Shown here: positions 53,068 to 61,835 of the stretch, piece after piece | How positions within the stretch are numbered: position 1 is the stretch's first letter | How the letters are laid out: every line of letters starts with the position of its first letter | NCBI GenBank assembly: GCA_965204095.1 | Contig: OZ241991.1 | Coordinates: 1,612,001 to 1,676,000 of the forward strand | Direction: 5' to 3' | DNA: 64,000 bases | From: JAPPLB01 sp965204095 | Lineage (GTDB): Bacteria > Acidobacteriota > Terriglobia > Bryobacterales > UBA6623 | Position numbers and translations under genes: made by a program | The notes under the pieces: model-generated | Databases searched by the model: none | Told to the model about the DNA's origin: nothing | What the model saw: only the letters and a program-made list of their open reading frames with translations

Positions 53068-53424
53068 ATGAAGACGACGAGGAATGGTCGAGGAGGCCGC
53101 ACGATCGACATGGCGGCGGTCAAGAAGAACGAAGGGGCCAGCATGAAGGAAACGATCAAGAGAGCCTCGGGGGAGCTGAGCCAGGAAATGTTCCTGGAGG
53201 CGCTGATGACATACAAGGCGATCCAGGTCGAAGCGGCGAAGCAGCTATTCGAGAAAGAACCCGCAGAGAGGACGCCGGAAGCCTACATGCAGCTCCTCAA
53301 CGAACTGACGGAGGAATTCACAGGAGAGATCCAAGGCGAAGCGCCCGTGATCCTACCGGGGTTGCGGGGCCTGAACGAATCGTTCCAGGAGATGCTGGCG
53401 TACAACCTGAAGAGGAAGACCTGA
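53068..53424 (+). CDS. Hypothetical helical protein
   Basis: 118 codons; the better ribosome-binding site (GAAGGGG) precedes ATG 53143, which would give 93 residues beginning MKETIKRASGELSQEMF. The product is charged and helical (LEALMTYKAIQVEAAKQLFE, LLNELTEEFTGEIQGE). No domain recognised. It lies between the IS3 element and the Type III system. Confidence 0.5.
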   Translation: MKTTRNGRGGRTIDMAAVKKNEGASMKETIKRASGELSQEMFLEALMTYKAIQVEAAKQLFEKEPAERTPEAYMQLLNELTEEFTGEIQGEAPVILPGLRGLNESFQEMLAYNLKRKT

Positions 53425-53787
53425 AACCTTACGTCGCAGGAACCGAACATCACGAGGCAGGGGAAAAGGAGCCAGTTGCACATTACCGGAACCGTGCGCG
53501 CTACTTCCTGCCCTACACGAACATCAGGCGACACCGCGAATGTGACATGTTGCGGTAGCGAGAATGCATCGCGAAACAGATTCACCATGATCTCGCCGCC
53601 CGGGGTTGGGCCACCCCAGACCCCGCTTACAGGGATGCGGCGGAGGGTGGCGCCCTGCCGGAGCAAGCGTTGGCGTTCCCGCTGGCAAGTTTGGGCCGAC
53701 TACCTGGACCGGCTCAAGTCGGGTGAGGAGATCGACGCAAACACGTTGGCCTCGGAACTTACCGACACGCCGGCGTTCCGACGATCA
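53425..53787. other. Region without secure gene
   Basis: About 360 bp. A plus-strand frame ends at 53808 with a protein-like tail (WADYLDRLKSGEEIDANTLA), possibly the end of a decayed gene, but no start or domain can be given. Confidence 0.35.
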
Positions 53788-56406
53788 TCATATTTCGTAC
53801 ACCTTTAGCACCTCGTCGCCGTAGTGGTTGATGACCTTCACGGCGAACTTGCCTGTTTCTGGTTTGTCGAACGGGCGGCTCACGGTGCTGTAGAGGCTGC
53901 TCCAGGCGGCTTCGTCGATCTCCGCTCGCAGCGTCCGCTTGAGATTGTCATACGGTTCCTTGGCCCCGGTGAAGTAGGCGTGGCGCACGAAGAAGCTCTC
54001 GCCGTTGTACTTGGTGTCGATGAACCAGCAGGCGATGTCGTCGGTGGAGGCGCTTCGGATCTGACCGGTGGTCGGGTCGTACACGTCCACTCCCTTGACC
54101 TCGACCTTGATCTGTCCGTCCTTGAGCTTGTTGATCACCACGTCAGGCTCGCCGAAAACCATGAACAGGTTCCCCGCGCCGGTCTTCTTGAGCAGTTCGT
54201 CGCCCATCACCAGGTCAGGGTTCATCTTGGCGGGCAGGACGGTCAGGTTGCCGTAACGCTTCGCCTCTTCGGCAACATGCGGATCGAAGGCGAAGCCGCA
54301 GACCACCAGCATGTCGAAGCCGACCCCCCGCACGGCTTCCTTGGCGGCTTCCTTCACCTGGTGAGGACCGACCGTGCCGTGCTCGGGTCCGATGGAGACG
54401 GCCACACGGCGGGTATTTCCTTCAGAGTCGGTGTATTCGCCTACCGCGTTCAGCCACGCTCCGGCGTACGGATCGAGGCGGTCGAAACTGAGCCGTTCAC
54501 TCTTGCGGGTGTTCTGCACGCCCGCCTTCTTGAGGTTGTCCAGAACCATGGCGGAGAAGTCCTGCTGCTTGCGGCCTTCCTGCTCGCTGACCGCGCCATC
54601 CTGATTCTCGTCGGCGGTGGAGAGCACGCGGTGAGGCGAGAGACTTTCCACCGAGAACGGCCCGCATACCCGCACGCGCTTGTTGTCCTCGTACGGTTTG
54701 TCGTAGAGCGTCTCGGTGTCGGCATGGCGGGCGATTGCGATGTCGATCTGCTCGCTTGTCATGCTTTCCTTGATGTCCGGGTTGTTGGCGATCGATTTGA
54801 GCGTGACATGTGGCACACGCTTGTAGACGAAGCCCTTGCGGATGTCACCATCTGTCTTGTATTCGGGTGGCATCTTGCCGGTCAGTTCCGATTCCTTCTT
54901 GATGCCCTCGGGCGAGTCGGCCAACAGGTAATAGGGATACCTGGCAGCCATCAGGCGCGTACGGGCCAGCGCCAGGGCGACGCGGCTGGTGTCGCAGGTG
55001 ATCCAGCGGCGTCCCCACTGCTCGGCGACGTGGGCGGTAGTGCCGCTGCCACAGGTCGGGTCAAGCACAAGGTCACCGGGATCGGTGGTCATTAGCAGGC
55101 AGCGTTGCACGATCGTTGTAGTAGTTTGAACAACGTAGAACTTCTCTTGAAATGCAATGGTGTCAGCCCATGAGTTTTCCAGGGATCTGAACCCAAAATC
55201 GCTGTGGTAAAGCTTGAAATACAGTTTGTCACCAAGCTTGAAGATTCGATTTGCAGAGATGAGCCGATTAACACCTTCCGGTGTTGTGCGCCAACTCTTA
55301 CCTTGAACAGGTTTGAATGTCTCGCCGTTGAATTGAAGATCGAAGGTGCATGAAGCGGTATAACCTGAAGATGACAAATTGGAACGCTTAAACACTTTCT
55401 CCTTAGCAAGTGTTTGCTGAACGTCAGTAACTTCATCTCTGGTTAAACGGCGATAGCCTCCATCAGAGGCATCTGCAAAGACGAATTCTGAGCTTCCACC
55501 GACAATCTTTGGGGTCCACAGATTTCGATACTTGAGCCCTTCTTTCTGTTTCGCGTACCACACAACATAGTCGTATACAGACTCGATCTGGCCGGAAGCG
55601 AGGGGCATCATTGAGCGATAATTGATCTGCGCAACAAAATTATCGCTACCGAATACCTCATCCATTACACTTCGTACGAGATGCACGTTCTCATCGCCAA
55701 TCTGCACGAAGATGCTACCTGTCTCAGTGAGTAAATCGCGGGCCACGACCAAGCGGTCACGCAGGTAGGCCAGATAGGAGTGGATGCCCAGCTTCCAGGT
55801 ATCGCGGAAGGCGCGCACCTGTTCGGGCTGGCGGGTGGCGTCCCCGGCCTTGCCGTCCTTCACGTCGCGCTTGCGGGTGCTGACCTGCCAGTTGGAGCCG
55901 AACTTGATGCCGTAGGGCGGGTCGAGGTAGATGCACTGGACCTTGCCCTTGAGGCCTTCCTTCTCGGCCAGAGAGGTCATCACCAGCAGCGAATCGCCCA
56001 GGATGAGGCGGTTGACCCAGGGTTTCCGGCGGTCGTCCCTCTGGCTGTAGAAGTCGATCTTCTTCTCGAAGTCGTCCTCGAGGCCGTTGAAGTCGGCGAA
56101 GAGATTGGTCTGGTCGCCGCCGGTCTTCACGGTGCGGGGCAGCGCGTCGATGATGGCCTGCGGATGAATCTTCTCTTGGATGTAGACCGGCGCCACGGGG
56201 ACGGCGAGGTCTTCGCGGTCCTGCTCGTCCTTGCCCTGCCAGACCAGTTGCGGGTCGAGCGAGGGATCGCGTGGATAGAGCATCGTTTTGGGGGCGAGTT
56301 CTTCATCGGCCACAAAGTCACGCAACTCCTCGGTGGGAATGTTGGCCCGCTTGTCCTTGTGGCGGATGGTTTCGACTTTCTTCGGAACGTTCTTTTTCTT
56401 AGCCAT
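53788..56406 (-). CDS. Type III restriction-modification methyltransferase (Mod)
   Basis: 872 residues. Catalytic motif IV is CIYLDPPYG (about residue 160) and motif I is VLDPTCGSGTTAHVAEQWG (about residue 450). This IV-before-I order is the beta class used by Type III Mod subunits, which make N6-methyladenine. The region between holds the target-recognition segment; the C-terminal ~300 residues contain a helicase/nuclease-partner-like domain (GVGFDMLVVCGFAFDPH). Starts with 8 nt overlap with the end of res, so it is co-translated downstream of res. Intact. Confidence 0.93.
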   Translation of the reverse strand: MAKKKNVPKKVETIRHKDKRANIPTEELRDFVADEELAPKTMLYPRDPSLDPQLVWQGKDEQDREDLAVPVAPVYIQEKIHPQAIIDALPRTVKTGGDQTNLFADFNGLEDDFEKKIDFYSQRDDRRKPWVNRLILGDSLLVMTSLAEKEGLKGKVQCIYLDPPYGIKFGSNWQVSTRKRDVKDGKAGDATRQPEQVRAFRDTWKLGIHSYLAYLRDRLVVARDLLTETGSIFVQIGDENVHLVRSVMDEVFGSDNFVAQINYRSMMPLASGQIESVYDYVVWYAKQKEGLKYRNLWTPKIVGGSSEFVFADASDGGYRRLTRDEVTDVQQTLAKEKVFKRSNLSSSGYTASCTFDLQFNGETFKPVQGKSWRTTPEGVNRLISANRIFKLGDKLYFKLYHSDFGFRSLENSWADTIAFQEKFYVVQTTTTIVQRCLLMTTDPGDLVLDPTCGSGTTAHVAEQWGRRWITCDTSRVALALARTRLMAARYPYYLLADSPEGIKKESELTGKMPPEYKTDGDIRKGFVYKRVPHVTLKSIANNPDIKESMTSEQIDIAIARHADTETLYDKPYEDNKRVRVCGPFSVESLSPHRVLSTADENQDGAVSEQEGRKQQDFSAMVLDNLKKAGVQNTRKSERLSFDRLDPYAGAWLNAVGEYTDSEGNTRRVAVSIGPEHGTVGPHQVKEAAKEAVRGVGFDMLVVCGFAFDPHVAEEAKRYGNLTVLPAKMNPDLVMGDELLKKTGAGNLFMVFGEPDVVINKLKDGQIKVEVKGVDVYDPTTGQIRSASTDDIACWFIDTKYNGESFFVRHAYFTGAKEPYDNLKRTLRAEIDEAAWSSLYSTVSRPFDKPETGKFAVKVINHYGDEVLKVYEI

Positions 56407-59404
56407 GAGCGACTTCCTGTAGTAACTCCGCCGGTGCTTGTCTCAGAAAGCCGCGGACGAGATTCTGCGCGTCCCAAGGGTCGGCGACCTCGATGAACGC
56501 CCAGCGGCCGAAACCGCCGTGGTTGTTGACGGCCGGGACCCACAGAGCGCGCGCCGTGGATACCTTGGCGGCCTTGTCTTTCTTCTTCTCACCGGTCACT
56601 TCGACAATCAGGTTCAAGAGATCATCCGGGCCGCAGCCGTCGTCGATGCAGGCGATGAAGTCGGGGATGTAGTTCTTCTCTTCGCCGTTCAACGTGTAGG
56701 GGATGGTGAAGCCTAGGTTGTGATTCTTGACGTAGCGAATGACCTCGGGCATGTTTTCGAGGGCTTCGGCCATTTTCTGCTCCCACGAATCGGTATCGGC
56801 GACGACGTGGGAGACGTGGCACTTGTCGGCGCAGGTCGCGAAGACCGGCCGGGTGGTGTCGAAGTCCACATAACGGGTGGAGCCGATGGTGTCATACGGG
56901 TGGAGGATGGGCTTGAGCGCGGCCGCGCCTTCGGTCGACTTTACGATGGCCTTGTAGATGCGGTCCGAGGCGTCGTGCGCGAACTCGACCAGCAGCAGCA
57001 TTTGCGGGAAGGTGTTGTCCTTGAGCGTGACGCATTCATCGAGCCAACGTTTGGCGATGCCGAGCAGTTGCGGGAAGAGCCAAGGCTTGTCGTTGCCGTC
57101 GTCGTCTCGGAAGTATGTTTCCAGCGTGAGCCTGGCGAGAAGGAAGGCCACCTCGTTGGGCCGTCTGTGCCTGAGTTCGTCGAGGGTGTGGATGCTGGAT
57201 TCGCCGACGATCGGCGCATTCTCGGTCCTGGTGGGGATATCGGAAGTGGAAAGAGCGAGCCTGGAATCGCCGGTGAATGTTGCGGTGAGCCGTTCGCCGG
57301 CCAAGTCGTAGCGGTAGCCGAGCAGGCGGGGAAAGGTGATCTCGTAGTCGATGCGGCTTTCGAGGGCGCGGACGCGGGTGGGCACCGGGCCGGGTTTGGG
57401 GTCTTTGGCAGCGCCGCTGCACGGGATGAAGGAAAACGGAACGCCATAAACTTCGGCGTATTCGGGGTTGAAATGCCCCTTCTCGTTGGCGGCATAGCTC
57501 ATCCGGCGCAGGCCGCGGCCGACCACCTGCTCGCAGAGAAGTTGCGTGCCGAAGGCGCGCACGCCGAGAACATGGGTGACGGTGTTGGCGTCCCAGCCCT
57601 CGGTGAGCATCGAGACGCTGACGACGCACTTGACGTGCTCGCCGAGCTTGCCGGCCTTGCCCACGGTGTTCATGACCTCCCGGAGCAGGTCTTCGTCGGT
57701 CAGATTTTCGGCGTCGCGTCCGGGGAAGCGGGCGCGGTACTCGGCCTTGAACTCTTCGATCTCCCGGGCGGCGATCTTCTTGAAGTCTTTGCTCATCGAT
57801 TCGCCGGATTCAAGCTGCTGGCTATCCACCAGGATGCTGTTCGGGCGCTGCAGCCAGCCGCCATTGCCGTCGTCGTTGCGGAAGATGGGCAGTTGCCCGG
57901 CCTGAACGACGGTCTCTTCGCCGATCTGCTTTTCCCAGCCCGCGATATAGTCGAAGACCAGCTTGGAGACATTGGTGTTGTTGCAGACGACGATGAACAC
58001 CGGCGGCGTGATGCCGCGGGCGCGGGCTTCGGTGTTTTGCTCCCAGCGGCGGTAATACTTCTCGTAGTTGCCGTAGAGGCTGAGCAGCGCGCCTTGCAGT
58101 TCGACGGGGGGCTTCGGTTCGCCGCTCACCTTTTCGGTTTTGCGGCCTTTCCGGGGTAGCTGTTTGCTGATGCGGAGCCACAGGTCGCGGTAGGTGGGCT
58201 GCGCGCCGGTCATCGAATCGTCAGCCACGGGCACCCGGGGCACTTTGACGACGCCGGCCTCGATGGCGTCGATCAACGAGAAATCCGAGACCACCCACGG
58301 GAAAAGCGTGCCTTCGGGCCAGCCCGAACCGCGCAGAAAGAACGGCGTGGCCGAAAGGTCGTAAACGGCCTTCACTCCGATCTTGGCCTTCACGGCCTCC
58401 AGGCCGGAAATCCAGACACGAGCCTCTTCATTGCGTTGCCTGGCTTCAACGCGATCATCGCCTTTGAGCTTTTCATCTTCGCTGTCGGGTCTGCGGCGGT
58501 AGCAGTGATGGGCTTCGTCGTTGAGAACGATGATGTTCTTCTTGGTTCGCAGCTCGCGGCAGACGCGGCGCACCATCTGGTCGGGAGTCTCGGTGAACGG
58601 ACTTGACTGCCCATCGGCAAGAATCGACTTCGTGATCTTGGCGGCGGCGACCTTTTCGCGCAGTTGGAAGGCGTGGTAGTTGGTGATGATGATCTTGGCT
58701 TGCGTGAGCTGGTCGTGCAGTTGGGCCGGCACGATATCGCGCTGGCGATAGTAGTTTTCCGGGTCGTTCGGCAAGAGCACGCGCAGCCGGTCACGGATGG
58801 TGATGCCGGGTGTGACGATCAGGAAGGTGTCGGAGAAGCGGGCGTCCTGCGGGTTGGCGCGCTTGTTGAGCGTGTGCCAGGCGATGAGCATGGCCATGAC
58901 GACGGTCTTGCCCGAGCCGGTCGCCATCTTGAAAGCCGTGCGCGGGAGTCCGGGGTTCGATGAGTCGTTTCCCCGGCGTATCGAGTTCTCTATCCATGCA
59001 TCGCCGTATTTCTTTGCGACCTCCGTAATGTAGATGGCGGTTTCAAGCGCTTCGTTCTGGCAGAAGAACAGTTTCTTCTCGCGGCCGGGATCGGTCCACC
59101 AGGCAATCAAGCGCGCGGTGGTCGGCGTCACGCCAACGTAGCCGCCCTTGCGCCACATTGCGACGCGGCGGCGGATGTCGTTGACGAGCTTGTTTTCTTC
59201 GATGCGGTCCTGCGTCCATTCCGTGTCGATCTGAAGCTGCTTGGACCCCTTCTTCTTCGGCCTGGCGATGGGCACGAAATACGAACTGGTCCGGCGGCCC
59301 TCGACGATCTCGTCGGTGATGCCCTCTTCGGTAAACCTGAAATGGCGGGTCGGCTCGTCGAAAGGCGAGTTGATGATGGGGTTCTCTATGACAACCTGCC
59401 TCAT
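56399..59404 (-). CDS. Type III restriction endonuclease subunit (Res)
   Basis: 1001 residues from ATG 59404. SF2 helicase motifs: I FKMATGSGKTVVMAML, II VLNDEAHHCY (DEAH), III YDLSATPFF, V VSMLTEGWDANTV, VI EQVVGRGLRRM. The C-terminal nuclease domain contains NYIPDFIACIDDG and LNLIVEVTGEKKKD; the usual lysine after E-V is a threonine, a variant I associate with this Res subgroup. Together with Mod it cleaves DNA at unmethylated inverted sites after ATP-dependent translocation. The res-mod order is reversed from the classical one. Apparently intact. Confidence 0.93.
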   Translation of the reverse strand: MRQVVIENPIINSPFDEPTRHFRFTEEGITDEIVEGRRTSSYFVPIARPKKKGSKQLQIDTEWTQDRIEENKLVNDIRRRVAMWRKGGYVGVTPTTARLIAWWTDPGREKKLFFCQNEALETAIYITEVAKKYGDAWIENSIRRGNDSSNPGLPRTAFKMATGSGKTVVMAMLIAWHTLNKRANPQDARFSDTFLIVTPGITIRDRLRVLLPNDPENYYRQRDIVPAQLHDQLTQAKIIITNYHAFQLREKVAAAKITKSILADGQSSPFTETPDQMVRRVCRELRTKKNIIVLNDEAHHCYRRRPDSEDEKLKGDDRVEARQRNEEARVWISGLEAVKAKIGVKAVYDLSATPFFLRGSGWPEGTLFPWVVSDFSLIDAIEAGVVKVPRVPVADDSMTGAQPTYRDLWLRISKQLPRKGRKTEKVSGEPKPPVELQGALLSLYGNYEKYYRRWEQNTEARARGITPPVFIVVCNNTNVSKLVFDYIAGWEKQIGEETVVQAGQLPIFRNDDGNGGWLQRPNSILVDSQQLESGESMSKDFKKIAAREIEEFKAEYRARFPGRDAENLTDEDLLREVMNTVGKAGKLGEHVKCVVSVSMLTEGWDANTVTHVLGVRAFGTQLLCEQVVGRGLRRMSYAANEKGHFNPEYAEVYGVPFSFIPCSGAAKDPKPGPVPTRVRALESRIDYEITFPRLLGYRYDLAGERLTATFTGDSRLALSTSDIPTRTENAPIVGESSIHTLDELRHRRPNEVAFLLARLTLETYFRDDDGNDKPWLFPQLLGIAKRWLDECVTLKDNTFPQMLLLVEFAHDASDRIYKAIVKSTEGAAALKPILHPYDTIGSTRYVDFDTTRPVFATCADKCHVSHVVADTDSWEQKMAEALENMPEVIRYVKNHNLGFTIPYTLNGEEKNYIPDFIACIDDGCGPDDLLNLIVEVTGEKKKDKAAKVSTARALWVPAVNNHGGFGRWAFIEVADPWDAQNLVRGFLRQAPAELLQEVAHG

Positions 59405-59473
59405 TGCGGCATGCTCCCGGTGTGCGTATCCTCTTGAAAGGCGTCGAGCCGCCAGATGCGCAAGTAGGTCCAT

Positions 59474-59494
59474 CTTAGCCCGCTTTTCTCACCA
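59474..59494 (-). repeat. Isolated terminal-repeat fragment of the intergenic repeat family
   Basis: The plus strand reads TTAGCCCGCTTTTCTCACCA, matching the terminus of the repeat at 34236 (AGCCTGCTTTTCTCAC) with one mismatch over 16 nt. No full element is attached. It lies immediately upstream of res, and could be a solo end or remnant. Confidence 0.45.
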
Positions 59495-59865
59495 GCGGCC
59501 TTGCTAAGGGTTGAGGGGGGTCGAAATAGGGGCTGAAGCTCGGAATCCTCGACAGCTAGGAGGGGGAGGGTCTGTGCGGGACGATCTACGCCGCCCATCG
59601 CGGTCCGCGAAAAGCCCATTTTTTGGTTGCTGCCCATATTAGAAACACTTAGCCATTCGACCTCTGGCAGCGTCGTTTTTCGGTTCGTTGCGTGTTCTCG
59701 AACTGTTGCGCATCCGGGCGCAGCGCCCGATACACCGCCATCAAACCGGGCGCTCACCTAGCGGCAAAAGTGCTTGCCAAGCGAGAAACCGGATTGGTTA
59801 CACTCTGTAGCCGCAGGTCTGCTTGTCTTCTGTGGCGCTAACATTTTGTCCATCAATGTTTTATG
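59495..59865. other. Intergenic region upstream of res
   Basis: About 370 bp between res and a small gene on the same strand. No protein-like frame. Expected to contain the res-mod promoter. Confidence 0.4.
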
Positions 59866-60159
59866 TCACAACAAGCAGCCCTTTTCTACCCCCTTGTGAG
59901 ATATCCGGGTTAGAGTCGCAAGGAGGACCACGATGACGATAAGCCACCTGATGGTCTTGGTTTCTGTTCTCAGTTCCGTCCGGATTGCCTCCAGCTTTGC
60001 GTCGTGCGTGACCGCCTGCGAGTCCATCTTGGCGAAGATGTTCTGACCGGCCATCGTTCGGATCTCCAGAAGCGCTGTGAGAGCCTCGTCCTCTTCCATG
60101 CCGCACTTGCGGAAAAGGTGGTACACCTGCTTTTCGTCGGGGTCCGCTTCGGACTTCAT
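59866..60159 (-). CDS. Small coiled-coil membrane protein, copy 1
   Basis: 97 residues from ATG 60159: KQVYHLFRKCGMEEDEALTA, a coiled coil (MDSQAVTHDAKLEAIRTELR) and one membrane helix (WLIVIVVLLATL). The layout resembles DUF1640-type coiled-coil membrane proteins. A paralog lies at 60940-61296 with nearly identical first 45 residues and a shared upstream sequence (GTGACAGTTCCCTATCATGG). Function unknown. Confidence 0.65.
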   Translation of the reverse strand: MKSEADPDEKQVYHLFRKCGMEEDEALTALLEIRTMAGQNIFAKMDSQAVTHDAKLEAIRTELRTETKTIRWLIVIVVLLATLTRISHKGVEKGCLL

Positions 60160-60197
60160 GATCCCATGATAGGGAACTGTCACAAAGTGGAACCCGA

Positions 60198-60223
60198 TGC
60201 AGAAAGCATCCTTTCTGCGATGG
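60198..60223. repeat. Palindromic 26-bp sequence shared with 37095-37120
   Basis: GCAGAAAG-CATC-CTTTCTGC is a perfect 8-bp dyad here (60199-60218), followed by GATGG. It lies about 40 nt upstream of the small membrane protein start. The 37-kb copy differs by one base that weakens the stem. Confidence 0.6.
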
Positions 60224-60324
60224 CCGGCAGGGCAGTGATGGACGAGGCAACTCGACAGTTCTGACCACTTCAAGAGTACTGGAGAACATGGCCGTGCTTT
60301 ATGCCACAAGGAGGGGCGTCGGCG

Positions 60325-60561
60325 TCATATCAGCCCAGAGACGAAGGCCTGCTTCATGACCTTCGGCTCGGCTTCGAGGCGTCCGCGGCGCCGCTGGCAA
60401 TTGCGGCAGCGCAGCCGCCGCTCGATGTCGAGCAGGCGCATGCCGCGGTGTGCCTTCGGGAGCTTGAGCACGTCGATCGGCCAGATCCGGGCCTTGTGGC
60501 CGCAGGCCTGGCACTCCGCGTGGAAAGACCATCCCGCGTCGATGTAGTCACCGAGTCGCAT
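60325..60561 (-). CDS. Zinc-ribbon protein, prophage type
   Basis: 78 residues from ATG 60561. Two CxxC pairs (ECQACGHKARIW and RLRCRNCQRR) separated by about 30 residues form a zinc ribbon. The middle (VLKLPKAHRGMRLLDIERRL) is basic. Such proteins are frequent in prophages and genomic islands of alphaproteobacteria and others; role unknown. Confidence 0.65.
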   Translation of the reverse strand: MRLGDYIDAGWSFHAECQACGHKARIWPIDVLKLPKAHRGMRLLDIERRLRCRNCQRRRGRLEAEPKVMKQAFVSGLI

Positions 60562-60939
60562 CGCTGATTTACGGACCGGCCGGGTCGGTTTCCGAATGGT
60601 GCGGCACAGCGCAGTATAGGCGAATAAAAGACGAAATGGCAAGCCCCAAGATGTAGGTGTGCGGAGGCCTGCGCAGCTACTAAATGTTGCGGTTCCGGCG
60701 GCAGGACTTGCGGAACCAGACCGCTGCAACTGCCTTGGTGCGGTATATCGAGGCCTCGACGTGGGGTTTCTCTCAAGGGCAGCCAAGAGAGCCCCCGTGA
60801 GGGAGCCACGAATCGGCCGATGATGGCTTCTGGGTGGTCGACGGGAGCCGAATGACAGTCTGGGCCTGACCGCCATTGAGAGAGGCAACGCCAGCTCCGG
60901 CAAGTGAGGAAGGAAAGGCTTTCGGCATCCGATAACGTG
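60562..60939. other. Non-coding region containing a 30-bp repeat shared with 42 kb
   Basis: About 380 bp with no secure gene. 60748-60777 repeats the sequence at 42054-42083 with one mismatch, including the palindrome TCGAGGCCTCGA. Probably a decayed mobile-element end. Confidence 0.5.
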
Positions 60940-61296
60940 TTAATTGCCTTTCAGTTGGAGCACGATCTGAAGCAAAATGCCAGCTCCTCCAAAGGCGGCA
61001 ACCAGGATGCCGATGGTCCGGTAAAGGTTTTGAACATTTGCATTTAGTTCCTTGCTGTCGGCGGTTTGGGAAGCGACTTGGGCCTAAAGAGACTTGGAAT
61101 GCTCGGCACCCTGGGCACGAAGCTCTGCGGACTGGGCCTGGAGCTCCGCAGTCTGTGCGTCCATCTTGGCGAGGATATTCTGACCGGCCATCGTTCGAAT
61201 CTCCTGTAGCGCTGTGAGAGCCTCGTTCTCTTCCATGCCGCATTTGCGGAAAAGGTGGTACAACTGCTTGTCGTCGGGCTCTATTTCGGTCTTCAT
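60940..61296 (-). pseudogene. Small coiled-coil membrane protein, copy 2, split by in-frame UAG
   Basis: From ATG 61296 the frame encodes KQLYHLFRKCGMEENEALTA and a coiled coil (MDAQTAELQAQSAELRAQGA), then meets TAG at 61084-61086. Beyond it the same frame stays open and reads AQVASQTADSKELNANVQNL followed by a membrane helix (GILVAAFGGAGILLQIVL) and a TAA at 60940. The post-stop part completes the layout of copy 1. One substitution therefore separates this from an intact 118-residue protein. Confidence 0.7.
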
Positions 61297-61392
61297 GATC
61301 CCATGATAGGGAACTGTCACAAAGAGAAACATGCCGCGAAAAGGATCGTTACTACTACACCATGACCGCGGGAGCATAGCAGCCTGACAACT

Positions 61393-61584
61393 CTAGCCTC
61401 CCTGGCCGGCGACGATGACCAGGAACCACAGAAACACAGCCATGCCGGCAGTAGTCCCGAGCAGGAAGAAGGGCGCCAGCAGGCGCCAGTCGAAGGGCAT
61501 CCAGCCCAGGCGCCTGTCCAGCTTCTCGGACCACTTTTGCTCTTTGGGGAGGTTCAGATCGGAGACAGCCATACGAAGATCCAT
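61393..61584 (-). CDS. Small membrane protein (conjugation-cluster candidate)
   Basis: 63 residues from ATG 61584 (alternative 61572): a charged N-terminus (PKEQKWSEKLDRRLGW) and one or two membrane helices (LLAPFFLLGTTAGMAVFLWF). It overlaps the end of the upstream small gene by about 30 nt. In T4SS clusters small VirB3/TrbD-like proteins follow the VirB11/TrbB ATPase; the assignment is by context only. Confidence 0.45.
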   Translation of the reverse strand: MDLRMAVSDLNLPKEQKWSEKLDRRLGWMPFDWRLLAPFFLLGTTAGMAVFLWFLVIVAGQGG

Positions 61585-61721
61585 ATCAGGGGAGCGAGGA
61601 AGCCGCACAGAAAGCCGGCCGCTGTGGCGAACGGGATCAGCAGGGCGAGCGCCAGCCAGGCCAGGGGAGTGGCCGGCCAGCGGAGGCCGCGCTGCGACAT
61701 GGGGTCAACCGGTGCAGTCAT
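61554..61721 (-). CDS. Small hydrophobic protein (VirB3/TrbD-like candidate)
   Basis: 55 residues from ATG 61721 (a second ATG at 61700). Two membrane segments, PLAWLALALLIPFATAAGFL and LAPLIWIFVWL, make up most of the protein. It lies between the ATPase fragment and another small membrane gene, all on one strand with overlaps, as in mini-operons of secretion or conjugation genes. No sequence family recognised. Confidence 0.45.
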   Translation of the reverse strand: MTAPVDPMSQRGLRWPATPLAWLALALLIPFATAAGFLCGFLAPLIWIFVWLSPI

Positions 61722-61835
61722 TCTGAAAGTGTTTCGTGATCCGGGGTTGAGGTTGCGGCACGACGCGGCGGTTGCTGTGGAAGCGAAGGTGGGAAAAAGG
61801 AACGAAACAGTACGTCAAGGCGATGGTATTTCGGC

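Noticed and set aside
53824..58159. Plus-strand open frames opposite the Type III genes (53824-55095, 55780-56496, 56720-58159)
   Set aside because: Antisense shadows of mod and res; translations are rich in repeated G/V/E runs without motifs, while the minus frames contain every expected catalytic motif.
59401..59757. 118-codon minus-strand frame upstream of res
   Set aside because: Overlaps the res start region in another phase and has no protein-like features or ribosome-binding site.
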